This document shows, in pieces, positions 10,901 to 17,601 of a stretch of 64,000 nt of DNA (position 1 is its first letter; each line of letters opens with the position of its first letter). Location: contig CAAFUN010000003.1 of NCBI GenBank assembly GCA_900766195.1, positions 137,239-201,238 of the forward strand, in the 5' to 3' direction. The position numbers were made by a program, and so were the translations under genes. This stretch comes from an uncultured Bacteroides sp. Its GTDB lineage: Bacteria; Bacteroidota; Bacteroidia; Bacteroidales; Bacteroidaceae. Under the pieces are notes generated by a model that saw only the letters and a program-made list of their open reading frames with translations, did not search any database and had not been told where the DNA came from.

Positions 10901-12062
10901 CACTGCCAATTGTATTTCCCGCATCATCACGATGCGTATATCGGTAGAAGTGACCTGTAGCTCTATTAAAGCGGTTAAGTCCCCCTCCCTCAGTACAAAT
11001 CCACAGGTTTCCTTCACCGTCTTCCGTCATTTTCCCTACGATAGGATAACTCAAACTACCTTCCCTAAGAGGCTCTGCATGATAAAAATGACTGCCATTT
11101 TCGTCTGGATTAAAAATATTAGCTCCACCATAATAGGTTCCTGCCCAAATATTTCCTTGAGTATCCTTATAAAGAGATAAAACAGAAATGTGGCTTAAAC
11201 TATTCGGCGAGTCTCCGCTATGATTGTAATGCGTCCATTTATTGGCAAGGGGATCAAAACAATCCAGTCCTAGAAATGTACCTATCCAGAGCCGTCGCGC
11301 ATTATCTTCAAGTACACATCTAACCTGCACATCCGAAAGCCCTTGTTCGCTACCACCCACACACTTAGTAAAATAACGAATTGATTTATCTACTGATATG
11401 CAGTATAATCCATTCCATGTACCTATCCACAGATTTTCCGAGCTATCTTTAAAAAGACAACGTACGTGCTTGAATGTGCCTAGAAGTTCCTTCTTAAGTG
11501 GATTGTTTTTCCTGATCACAAACAAATTATCTCCGGCAAGAACCCACAAGCGATCCGCATCAACCAGTAAGTGTACAGCATAGACTTTTTTCTCTTCTTG
11601 CTTTATTTCACAAAAGAAAGTAAGCTTTTTTTCCTTCTCCGTATAATAATATATTGCACCTTTATATAATACCCATAATGTATCGTTGCAATATTGCATA
11701 TCATACACTTCACCTTGACATAGAAGAGAAAATTTTTGTTTATACAAATCAAATCGAGTCAGGTCGTTACCCGAAATGATATACATTGCCCCCTTTCTGT
11801 CACCGCAAAGTTTATTGATCTCATTATTGGTCAACCCCGTATTATTTTGTGAAGGTCGAAAAACCGTCATCTGATGCCCATTGTAGCGATTTAATCCTTC
11901 TGATGTACCTAACCATACTGCACCAAATTCATCTTGATATATCGTATTAACAGAGAGTTGAGACAATCCCTCCGATACGCCCAAATGCTTAAAATACATA
12001 TCTTTTGAGCTCAATGTCAGCGAAGCAATGAGACAAAAGAGAAGCAATGTGTTTTTCTTCAT
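7980..12062 (-). CDS. Hybrid two-component system sensor/regulator (HTCS) of the glycan locus
   Basis: A single 1360-residue chain carrying a whole phosphorelay; the start chosen gives a signal peptide (MKKNTLLLFCLIASLTLSS), 45 bp inside the longest frame. Order: periplasmic two-bladed propeller domain built of repeated IWIGT.GGLN-type units (about residues 20-700), a Y_Y_Y domain (YEYKLDNLDKDW, YSNLPPGDYVLRV), one membrane helix (LAYIIYFLLLICAMILII), histidine kinase with ISHEFRTPL (His834), ATPase (VIFNLLSNAFKYT), receiver with LILSDVMMPE (Asp1151), and an AraC helix-turn-helix at the C terminus. Such proteins sense an oligosaccharide in the periplasm and activate the neighbouring susCD operon, here convergent. 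The ligand is unknown but should be a fragment of the fucosylated, sulfated substrate. Confidence 0.95.
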   Translation of the reverse strand: MKKNTLLLFCLIASLTLSSKDMYFKHLGVSEGLSQLSVNTIYQDEFGAVWLGTSEGLNRYNGHQMTVFRPSQNNTGLTNNEINKLCGDRKGAMYIISGNDLTRFDLYKQKFSLLCQGEVYDMQYCNDTLWVLYKGAIYYYTEKEKKLTFFCEIKQEEKKVYAVHLLVDADRLWVLAGDNLFVIRKNNPLKKELLGTFKHVRCLFKDSSENLWIGTWNGLYCISVDKSIRYFTKCVGGSEQGLSDVQVRCVLEDNARRLWIGTFLGLDCFDPLANKWTHYNHSGDSPNSLSHISVLSLYKDTQGNIWAGTYYGGANIFNPDENGSHFYHAEPLREGSLSYPIVGKMTEDGEGNLWICTEGGGLNRFNRATGHFYRYTHRDDAGNTIGSDNIKSIYYRKENNTLYLGTHLGGLSILDLNSNKIHTLKNKDRVNNSMLSDIVNEIQRYGDGLALLTQGGVVFFDPDTETFSTLSKDDKLQWLWRLRTPYETFYIDSRKRAWLALTSGGVVCVDLTTSQVERYLPDADNPSKIGKFKIDHIFEDKTGKLYFSTVGSGVFRFVEQSKSFKIYNTANKTLPSDYCYYICQSSNASEYLYFIHGKGFSIFNSDKEVVERTYRLFNQRYNQGSAIYVDDQKTVYVSGVNGLTSFQESCLYNTPVNTNLGFDKLYIYNHEVNPGDNTGILAEVLARITKIRLKYDQNNITVKFASFNYCFDRDMLFEYKLDNLDKDWLPISGYTLTYSNLPPGDYVLRVRQLDNNRSPLREIKLNIEVAAPFYATSLAYIIYFLLLICAMILIIRFKTRQAALKASLEYERKEKERIEELNQSKLRFFTNISHEFRTPLTLIIGQIEVLMQMDKLGTGVFNRILRVYRNAWHLRTLISELLDFRKQEQGYLKLRVEEKDIVAFTRQIYMCFYELAQKKNISYKFDFVEDIILVWFDPVQMQKVIFNLLSNAFKYTPDKGHITVMVNRRGYEAVVEVSDTGVGISEGDIDKIFERFYQTGDTAYFSRGSGIGLALAKGVVDAHHGSIEVNSSLGNGSVFTLILQLGNRHFREDELNRSAVDNDIMPDTLPEESTDFDELELDRLATVDSSDDVELVGNAERPIILLVEDNKDLLLLLKETFEQMYEVYLAHNGREGLELARQLQPDLILSDVMMPEMSGKEMCYRIKNNVELSHISVILLTAQTSIDHVTEGYMFGADDYITKPFNMKILLARCNNVIRNKQRLIVHYAGRPMQEATADTAAVSEHDKELINKCIDIVKQNFCNPNFDVTMLASELFMGRSKLYLLFKQIIGLTPNEFILKVKLDEAMSLLRNNPEYNISEISFQLGFSSPRYFSKCFKSFFGVSPQKIRRKDSENSVAE

Positions 12063-12211
12063 ATAAATAAAGTGTTTGTATAATATTCGTTTTTCACGCT
12101 GTACCACACACGTTTTTTAAGAATTATAATCGCAGAAGAATTCTCCGCTCTCTAGCCGCTAAAATTAAGAAATACCATCTATTCACTATTTCAAAAAAGC
12201 TATATTTCAAG

Positions 12212-12916
12212 TCAAGAAAGAGCAGCTAGTTGCTCTTTAAGTTCCTTTACACCTTCCGAAGCACCTTTATTAATAACATGTACTTTCCTATAAGAGTGGA
12301 TATCTACCGGCTTAGGATCTATCAAATAGATTTTAGCCTCCTCGGGTGCATAATTCAGTAATCCGGCAGCCGGATATACATTCATAGAAGTACCAATGAT
12401 GACAAAAATATCTGCTTTTTGCACATACTCAATCGCCGTTTCTATCATTGGTACAGGTTCGCCGAACCATACAATAAAAGGACGCAACTGTGAGCCATCC
12501 CCTGCCTTGTCTCCCCATTCCACTTCATATTCTTCAGGCTTTAACTCTTTGATATAACGTGGGTCATCCGGATTTTTGCTTGAACAGACTTTAGTCAACT
12601 CTCCATGTAGGTGTATGATATGTGTACTTCCGGCACGTTCGTGCAAATTATCCACATTCTGGGTAATAACCGTTACATTATACTCCTTCTCCATCTCTGC
12701 AAGAGCAGTATGTCCGGCATTAGGAATCACATCCAGCAGTTGTTTGCGGCGCTCATTATAGAAGTTAATTACAAGTTTCGGATCTCTTGCATATCCTTCG
12801 GGGGTAGCCACTTGTTCAACAGGATACTTATCCCATAATCCACCCGCATCGCGAAATGTACTGATACCACTTTCGGCACTCATACCCGCTCCGGTTAAGA
12901 CAACTAAGTTTTTCAT
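12212..12916 (-). CDS. Sir2-family NAD-dependent protein deacylase lacking zinc-site cysteines
   Basis: A 234-residue sirtuin. NAD-binding blocks are clear: LTGAGMSAESGIS near residue 8, TQNVDNLHERAG near 85, catalytic His104 in LHGELTK, and VIIGTSMNVYPA. Tyr53 and Arg56 in FYNERR match the YxxR acyl-pocket signature of class III enzymes (CobB/SIRT5), so desuccinylation or demalonylation is possible as well as deacetylation. The protein has one cysteine (Cys111) where most sirtuins use four to bind structural zinc, and the small domain instead has a charged segment. On this strand AAGGAGG lies seven bases before the ATG, a strong ribosome binding site unusual for this genome. Confidence 0.9.
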   Translation of the reverse strand: MKNLVVLTGAGMSAESGISTFRDAGGLWDKYPVEQVATPEGYARDPKLVINFYNERRKQLLDVIPNAGHTALAEMEKEYNVTVITQNVDNLHERAGSTHIIHLHGELTKVCSSKNPDDPRYIKELKPEEYEVEWGDKAGDGSQLRPFIVWFGEPVPMIETAIEYVQKADIFVIIGTSMNVYPAAGLLNYAPEEAKIYLIDPKPVDIHSYRKVHVINKGASEGVKELKEQLAALS

Positions 12917-12948
12917 TGTAACCTCCTTTAATTCAAGTTAGATATACA

Positions 12949-12956
12949 CAAAGATA
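12949..12956 (-). promoter_or_regulatory. Candidate -7 box (TATCTTTG) for the sirtuin gene
   Basis: On the minus strand the sequence is an exact TAnnTTTG match, about 33 bp before the start codon. No clear -33 TTTG was seen at 19-21 bp spacing. Confidence 0.5.
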
Positions 12957-13030
12957 CAGAAGAATAGCTAAGTTGTCTTACTAAAATGAAAAATTAAATC
13001 CAAAAAGAAAAATCATTCAAATAAAACATG

Positions 13031-13038
13031 TATTTTTG
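13031..13038 (+). promoter_or_regulatory. Candidate -7 box (TATTTTTG) for the FKBP gene pair
   Basis: Exact TAnnTTTG match, 63 bp before the first isomerase start. A -33 box is not evident, so support is from the -7 element and position only. Confidence 0.5.
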
Positions 13039-13100
13039 CCAATTGTTAAATTACAATTTATTGAGAATAAACTTACTTATATATTCAATTAAAGAAAAAC

Positions 13101-13700
13101 ATGGATAAATTCAGTTATGCCATTGGACTCGGAATCGGTCAAAATTTATTAAGTATGGGTGCCAAAGGCATTGCAGTAGAAGATTTTGCTCAAGCTATAA
13201 AAGATGTTTTGGAAGGGAATAGTACTGCTATTACGCATGCAGAAGCACGGGAAATCGTTAATAAATACTTCTCCGAATTAGAAGAAAAGATGAATGCCGC
13301 CAATATTGAAGTTGGCAAGCAGTTTCTAGAAGAGAATAAAAAACGTCAAGGAGTAATCACTCTGCCTAGTGGTTTGCAATACGAAATCATCAATGAAGGC
13401 AAAAATGACAAACACGCCAAGGCAACCGATCAGGTAAAATGCCATTATGAAGGCACACTAATAGACGGAACATTGTTTGACAGCTCTATAAAAAGAGGAG
13501 AACCCGCTACTTTTGGCGTAAACCAGGTTATCCCAGGATGGGTAGAAGCTTTACAGCTGATGCCTGAAGGAGCAAAATGGAAACTCTATATACCTTCTGA
13601 TTTAGGCTATGGAGCTCAAGGAGCAGGCGAAATGATCCCACCACATAGCGCACTTGTTTTCGAAGTGGAATTACTTGAAATCTTATCTTCAAAAAACTAA
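13101..13700 (+). CDS. FKBP-type peptidyl-prolyl isomerase, no signal peptide
   Basis: A 199-residue protein. Residues 1-90 form the helical FKBP N-terminal dimerisation domain (FSYAIGLGIGQNL, FLEENKKRQGVITLPSGLQY), and residues 95-199 the FKBP catalytic domain (VKCHYEGTLIDGTLFDSS, GWVEALQLMPEGAKWKLYIPS, YGAQGAGEMIPPHSALVFEVELLEI). There is no signal sequence, so it should act in the cytoplasm, unlike the lipoprotein paralogue 19 bp downstream. The pair probably arose by tandem duplication with different targeting. It speeds proline cis/trans isomerisation and assists folding. Confidence 0.92.
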   Translation: MDKFSYAIGLGIGQNLLSMGAKGIAVEDFAQAIKDVLEGNSTAITHAEAREIVNKYFSELEEKMNAANIEVGKQFLEENKKRQGVITLPSGLQYEIINEGKNDKHAKATDQVKCHYEGTLIDGTLFDSSIKRGEPATFGVNQVIPGWVEALQLMPEGAKWKLYIPSDLGYGAQGAGEMIPPHSALVFEVELLEILSSKN

Positions 13701-13719
13701 TAAATAATTTAAAAGCAAA

Positions 13720-14589
13720 ATGAAAAAAGTAACAATTATCGCAGCTGTTGCCATAGCTGCAGGGTTAGCTTCTTGTACTGCTCAAAGTCCAAAAGCAAAC
13801 TTGAAAACTGATGTAGATTCACTTTCTTATGCTATTGGCATGGCACGTACTGAAGGTTTAACTCAGTATTTAACACAACAACTCAATGTAGATACGGCTT
13901 ATATGGCTGAATTCGTTAAAGGATTCAATGAAGGTGCAGCCAAAACAAGCAAAAAGGATGTTGCTTATATGGCTGGTTTGCAAATTGGTCAAATGGTAAG
14001 CAAACAATGGGTAGAAGGCTTTAACAAGCAAATCTTCGGTGAAGATTCAACTCATACCGTAAGTCGTGAAAACATCTTGGCAGGTTTCGTTGCAGGTGTA
14101 CTTGGAAAAGGTGGTCTTATGACTAAAGAACAAGCTACTGAATATATGCGTACCGGCATGGAGTCTATCAGAGAAAAAGCTGTAGAAAAAACTTATGCTA
14201 AGAATAAAGAAGCTGGAGAAAAGTTCCTCGCAGAAAACAAGACTAAAGCAGGCGTTATGACAACTCCTAGCGGATTACAGTATAAAATTATCACTAAGGG
14301 TACCGGAGCTATCCCAGCAGATACCAGCAAAGTAAAAGTAAACTATAAAGGTACTCTTATTGACGGTACAGAATTTGATAGTTCATACAAACGCAAAGAG
14401 CCAGCTACTTTCCGTGTAAACCAAGTAGTAAAAGGCTGGACTGAAGCTCTTAAAATGATGCCTGTAGGTTCTAAATGGGAACTTTACGTTCCTTCTGAAT
14501 TGGGTTATGGTTCAAGAGATACCGGTGGTCAAATTAAGCCATTCTCTACTCTGATCTTCGAAGTAGAACTCTTAGATATCGAGAAGTAA
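13720..14589 (+). CDS. FKBP-type peptidyl-prolyl isomerase, lipoprotein (Mip/FkpA-like)
   Basis: A 289-residue paralogue of the preceding gene. MKKVTIIAAVAIAAGLASC is a lipoprotein signal with Cys19 as the lipid-attached residue, placing the enzyme in the envelope. An extended helical dimerisation region (about residues 30-180) is followed by the FKBP domain (VNYKGTLIDGTEFDSS, GWTEALKMMPVGSKWELYVPS, LIFEVELLDI). It resembles FkpA/Mip foldases that chaperone exported proteins. Codon use looks biased to highly used codons, suggesting good expression. It shares a transcript with the upstream gene and ends before a strong terminator. Confidence 0.93.
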   Translation: MKKVTIIAAVAIAAGLASCTAQSPKANLKTDVDSLSYAIGMARTEGLTQYLTQQLNVDTAYMAEFVKGFNEGAAKTSKKDVAYMAGLQIGQMVSKQWVEGFNKQIFGEDSTHTVSRENILAGFVAGVLGKGGLMTKEQATEYMRTGMESIREKAVEKTYAKNKEAGEKFLAENKTKAGVMTTPSGLQYKIITKGTGAIPADTSKVKVNYKGTLIDGTEFDSSYKRKEPATFRVNQVVKGWTEALKMMPVGSKWELYVPSELGYGSRDTGGQIKPFSTLIFEVELLDIEK

Positions 14590-14629
14590 CAATTTTTATA
14601 CAAGATACAACGTTGTTGTATCCTATTTT

Positions 14630-14672
14630 GAGAGAAACAGATAGATTAGTCTATCTGTTTCTCTCTTTTTTT
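14630..14672 (+). terminator. Strong rho-independent terminator after the FKBP pair
   Basis: GAGAGAAACAGATAGA pairs perfectly with its reverse complement around a 4-nt TTAG loop, followed by T7. A second small hairpin (GATACAAC/GTTGTATC) lies just upstream at 14604-14622. Confidence 0.92.
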
Positions 14673-14724
14673 ACTTTTACTCCATTTTTTCTTTCGTTTA
14701 GATAAAAAGATTAAAATAAAGTTC

Positions 14725-14732
14725 TATATTTG
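14725..14732 (+). promoter_or_regulatory. Candidate -7 box (TATATTTG) for the Lrp-family gene
   Basis: Exact TAnnTTTG match 40 bp before the regulator start, directly after the preceding terminator. GTTTA about 25 bp upstream is a possible weak -33 element. Confidence 0.6.
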
Positions 14733-14771
14733 CTTACTATTTGATACAACAAGATTTTACATTTATATATT

Positions 14772-15236
14772 ATGGAGAAAATAGACAATCTTGACCGGAA
14801 GATTCTGGATATTATATCCCAGAATGCCCGAATACCTTTTAAAGATGTAGCAGCAGAATGCGGCGTTTCACGCGCTGCTATCCATCAACGTGTCCAACGT
14901 CTCATTGACTTAGGTGTCATTGTAGGTTCAGGCTACCATGTTAATCCAAAATCATTGGGATATAGAACTTGCACTTATGTTGGGATAAAACTTGAAAAAG
15001 GCTCAATGTATAAAACTGTGGTTGCACAACTTGAAAAAATACCCGAGATCGTTGAATGTCATTTTACTACCGGTCCATATACTATGTTGACAAAAGTATA
15101 TGCGCGTGACAATGAACATCTCATGGATTTGCTTAACAATAAAATGCAGGAAATCCCAGGAGTTACAGCTACAGAAACGTTGATATCATTGGAGCAAAGT
15201 ATAAAGAAAGAGATACCAATTTGTCCTGAAAAATAA
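14772..15236 (+). CDS. Lrp/AsnC-family transcriptional regulator
   Basis: A 154-residue protein of typical family length. Residues 1-60 are the winged helix-turn-helix (LDRKILDIISQNARIPFK, CGVSRAAIHQRVQRLIDLGVI), and residues 65-145 the RAM ligand-binding domain (TYVGIKLEKGS, EIPEIVECHFTTGPYTMLTKVYA). Family members are octameric feast/famine regulators that respond to amino acids. The next gene begins nine bases after the stop codon, so the two share a transcript, but the neighbour gives no clue to the regulon. Confidence 0.92.
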   Translation: MEKIDNLDRKILDIISQNARIPFKDVAAECGVSRAAIHQRVQRLIDLGVIVGSGYHVNPKSLGYRTCTYVGIKLEKGSMYKTVVAQLEKIPEIVECHFTTGPYTMLTKVYARDNEHLMDLLNNKMQEIPGVTATETLISLEQSIKKEIPICPEK

Positions 15237-15245
15237 AAAGTAACT

Positions 15246-15557
15246 ATGGAGTTCCTTAATGAATATCATTTATCGGGTTTAGTTATCGGAATATGTACAT
15301 TCCTAATTATTGGTTTATTTCATCCTGTAGTGGTAAAAGCCGAGTATTATTGGGGTACAAAGTTCTGGTGGGTATTCTTGGTACTTGGCATAGCAGGAGT
15401 TATTGCATCGTTTCTGATAGACAACATCTTAATTTCCTCTTTGCTAGGAGTATTTGCCTTCTCTTCTTTTTGGACTATAAAAGAGTTGTTCGAACAAGTA
15501 GATCGGGTGAAGAAGGGATGGTTTCCTAAGAATCCCAAACGCACTTATAAGTTTTAA
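15246..15557 (+). CDS. Small membrane protein, DUF4491-like
   Basis: A 103-residue protein with three predicted membrane helices: residues 9-28 (LVIGICTFLIIGLFHPVVV), 42-60 (FWWVFLVLGIAGVIASFLI) and 62-80 (ILISSLLGVFAFSSFW). The HPVVVKAEYYWG segment and the conserved end KKGWFPKNPKRTYKF match what I remember of DUF4491 in Bacteroidetes; function unknown. It sits nine bases after the Lrp-family gene, so the regulator may control its own operon partner. Assignment of the DUF number is from memory. Confidence 0.7.
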   Translation: MEFLNEYHLSGLVIGICTFLIIGLFHPVVVKAEYYWGTKFWWVFLVLGIAGVIASFLIDNILISSLLGVFAFSSFWTIKELFEQVDRVKKGWFPKNPKRTYKF

Positions 15558-15655
15558 GCCTGTTCAGGATTCGCTTATACTGAAAGCATAAGAGCTAGAA
15601 AAATGCATTTGTCTTTTTATCGTGGACTTTTTTAAGCGATTATTTCACAAGAAAG

Positions 15656-15687
15656 TTTGGAAAAGTCAAAGGAATATTCTACTTTTG
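15656..15687 (+). promoter_or_regulatory. Canonical Bacteroides promoter of the tRNA gene
   Basis: A TTTG -33 box and TACTTTTG -7 box are separated by 20 bp, matching the Bacteroides primary sigma consensus. The tRNA starts 25 bp after the -7 box. A perfect 14-bp palindrome (TATCCTTAAGGATA) lies between the -7 box and the tRNA, at the likely transcription start; it may be a processing hairpin or an operator. Confidence 0.85.
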
Positions 15688-15712
15688 TGCCCGCTATCCT
15701 TAAGGATACACC

Positions 15713-15786
15713 GGACTTGTAGCTCAGTTGGTTAGAGCAACAGACTCATAATCTGGAGGTCCCTGGTTCAAGCCCAGGCTGGTCCA
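15713..15786 (+). tRNA. tRNA with CAU anticodon (Met; Ile2 not excluded)
   Basis: A 74-nt cloverleaf without encoded CCA. D arm GCTC/GAGC, anticodon loop CTCATAA (anticodon CAT) on CAGA/TCTG, variable AGGTC, T arm CCTGG-TTCAAGC-CCAGG, acceptor GGACTTG with CTGGTCC (one T-T mismatch and one G-T pair), discriminator A. Elongator Met and lysidine-modified Ile2 tRNAs share this anticodon loop; a full set from the genome is needed to separate them. Confidence 0.93.
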
Positions 15787-15792
15787 CAAACT

Positions 15793-15828
15793 AAAAGGCT
15801 CATTCCTAAAGGAATAAAGCCTTTTTTT
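15793..15828 (+). terminator. Rho-independent terminator of the tRNA
   Basis: AAAGGCT pairs with AGCCTTT, and an inner ATTCC pairs with GGAAT, followed by T7. It starts seven bases after the tRNA. The following ~220 bases up to the dipeptidase gene hold nothing I can identify. Confidence 0.9.
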
Positions 15829-16047
15829 GTTTGAATACCTTTCTGATATAAGCCCGTCTCTCCTGTATATTTTATTCTGATTCAGGCATTTGTTTCACTA
15901 TTGTTTCACTAGCAAGCAACATACAATATACTGATTATCAATACAGAAGAAGGAAACCCTTTTCTTATTTTAAACCACAAAAATTAAGCAGGCTATAGGA
16001 GTTCCTTCTTTCTATATATCAAGATCATTTTAAATGCAAGAATCCTC

Positions 16048-16713
16048 ATGAGACATACATTTCATATTATCTTACTTCTCTGCAGCATCTCTCTTTCCGC
16101 ACAACAAAGCAATACAGCTAAACGGATGCAAGCTCTCGGGTTTGTGAATATTGCAAAGGCTGATACTACCATCAGAGTAGAGCTTATGTATGCTCGTGCC
16201 GATAACTTTACGGGAAAAGTACTATACAAAGATTTAAGGGAGGCCTATCTACACCCCGATGCTATGCGAGGCTTAAGCAAAGCTCAACAGGAACTGAAAA
16301 GATTGCATCCGGGGTACCGCCTGATTGTTTATGATGCTGCCCGTCCAATGAGCGTACAACAACAGATGTGGAATGTGGTACAGGGAACATCGAAAGACAT
16401 CTATGTATCTAACCCAGCGCACGGAGGCGGTTTGCACAATTACGGTCTGGCTGTAGACATCAGCGTTCTGGATAAGAAAGGGCAGCCATTGCCCATGGGT
16501 ACAAAGGTCGATCACTTGGGACGAGAAGCACATATCACTAATGAAGAGGATTTGATTAAAAGAGGAAAGATTACGAAACAGGAACGACAGAACAGACTGT
16601 TACTGCGCAGGGTGATGCGTTCAGCCGGATTCCGCGCATTGCCTAGTGAATGGTGGCACTTTAATTGGTGTAGCCGACAGGAAGCCAAAAAACGCTATAA
16701 AATCATTCCATAA
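16048..16713 (+). CDS. VanX-type D-Ala-D-Ala dipeptidase (M15D), exported
   Basis: A 221-residue protein with a signal peptide (MRHTFHIILLLCSISLSA, cleavage near AQQ). The zinc site of the family is intact: His130 and Asp137 in GLHNYGLAVD, Glu201 and His204 in SEWWHFNW. The residue two before the first zinc His is Gly rather than the usual Ser. The R-substrate region YDAARPMSVQQQMW matches too. VanX enzymes cleave free D-Ala-D-Ala; without vanA/vanH genes nearby and with an export signal, a role in periplasmic muropeptide turnover or dipeptide recovery is likelier than glycopeptide resistance. It stands alone between the tRNA and a convergent catalase gene. Confidence 0.9.
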   Translation: MRHTFHIILLLCSISLSAQQSNTAKRMQALGFVNIAKADTTIRVELMYARADNFTGKVLYKDLREAYLHPDAMRGLSKAQQELKRLHPGYRLIVYDAARPMSVQQQMWNVVQGTSKDIYVSNPAHGGGLHNYGLAVDISVLDKKGQPLPMGTKVDHLGREAHITNEEDLIKRGKITKQERQNRLLLRRVMRSAGFRALPSEWWHFNWCSRQEAKKRYKIIP

Positions 16714-16876
16714 GAGTGTGAGCAAGTAAAGAAGAAAACCTTCTAGCATTAAATTATCTTTTGCGCCGATACACCTATTGAATACGGCCTCCCACCACCG
16801 CCTTTTTGTTAGTTTCCATTAGGCATAATGTTGCTACGCATGCTGAATAATCTCTCGTTTGCATAGACATAACTCC

Positions 16877-16960
16877 GGCTCCCAAGCGGGATCCAACGGG
16901 ATCAGGTAGCGGAACCATCCGGATCAGGTACGGGAACCGTCTGGCTCCCACTCGGGAACC
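16877..16960. repeat. 22-bp-period palindromic repeat array I (four units)
   Basis: Four 18-nt units start at 16877, 16899, 16921 and 16943, each 22 bp apart: GGCTCCCAAGCGGGATCC, GGATCAGGTAGCGGAACC, GGATCAGGTACGGGAACC, GGCTCCCACTCGGGAACC. The 4-nt spacers all differ (AACG, ATCC, GTCT). Each unit is an imperfect palindrome. The whole array is also flanked symmetrically: 16868-16891 is the reverse complement of 16946-16969 with only three mismatches in 24 positions. It lies in the gap between the dipeptidase and the convergent catalase gene, 164 bp past the dipeptidase stop. Confidence 0.85.
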
Positions 16961-17315
16961 GGAGTTATGCTACTACAAAAGAGCTAAAATAGAAGAAGTA
17001 AAGTAGGGTTTTTCTTAAGCTGATTTACTGTTTTTATTCAAACCTTTTTGCAGGATAACGAATGCTTATTACTTCTCAGTAGCTCCATATTCAACCCCTG
17101 AATGCGATACATTGGTGTATATTGTCGCCAAAGATGAGCGATATCTAGTCTTTTTGAAGCAAATTAAGGATGAATTTGGACGGATTTGCGTAATAAAACC
17201 GCTTTTTTGATGTACCAAAAATTCATCTATATCCGATAAAGAAAACGGATAAATACCACTAACGTAAAGTCTAAACATCATACAAGATAAGTAATTGTAC
17301 GAAACTGATTATCAA

Positions 17316-17390
17316 TAAAGCATTCTTTATTCAGTGCATTCTCAAAAAGTGTAGGCGTTGTTTTACTCAAACTAAAACAAGAATGCTTTA
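17316..17390. repeat. Inverted repeat in the intergenic region
   Basis: TAAAGCATTCTT is repeated as its exact reverse complement AAGAATGCTTTA with a 51-nt spacer. The rest of the ~890-bp gap between the dipeptidase and catalase genes holds array I, this repeat and the catalase terminator region. A 70-codon minus-strand frame at 17069-17281 has no recognisable domain and is not called. Confidence 0.55.
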
Positions 17391-17412
17391 TGAAATAAGA
17401 AGTATATATTTA

Positions 17413-17472
17413 AGAAAAATGCGTGTAGGATTGGTCTTATCCTACACGCATCCTACACTCCTCCTACACGCT
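17413..17472 (-). terminator. Catalase terminator hairpin with adjoining 11-bp repeats
   Basis: On the minus strand a 13-bp perfect stem (ATGCGTGTAGGAT with its complement, 7-nt loop, 17419-17451) is followed by a T5 run, 150 bp past the catalase stop. On the plus strand TCCTACAC recurs at 17440, 17451 and 17462, exactly 11 bp apart, and its complement recurs near 17520, so one arm of the hairpin belongs to a small repeat cluster. Confidence 0.65.
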
Positions 17473-17601
17473 AAAAACGGGATGTATTACACTACAAATC
17501 AAATATTTATCAAAATCAGTGTAGGATGTAGGATAAAACATAGAAAAACCTTTGTTTGTGTAACGACAAAATGCGCCTTTCCACATATAGAAATAGCAAC
17601 G

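Noticed and set aside
17069..17281. 70-codon minus-strand frame between array I and katA
   Set aside because: No signal peptide, domain or promoter recognised; could be a decayed gene but not supportable.
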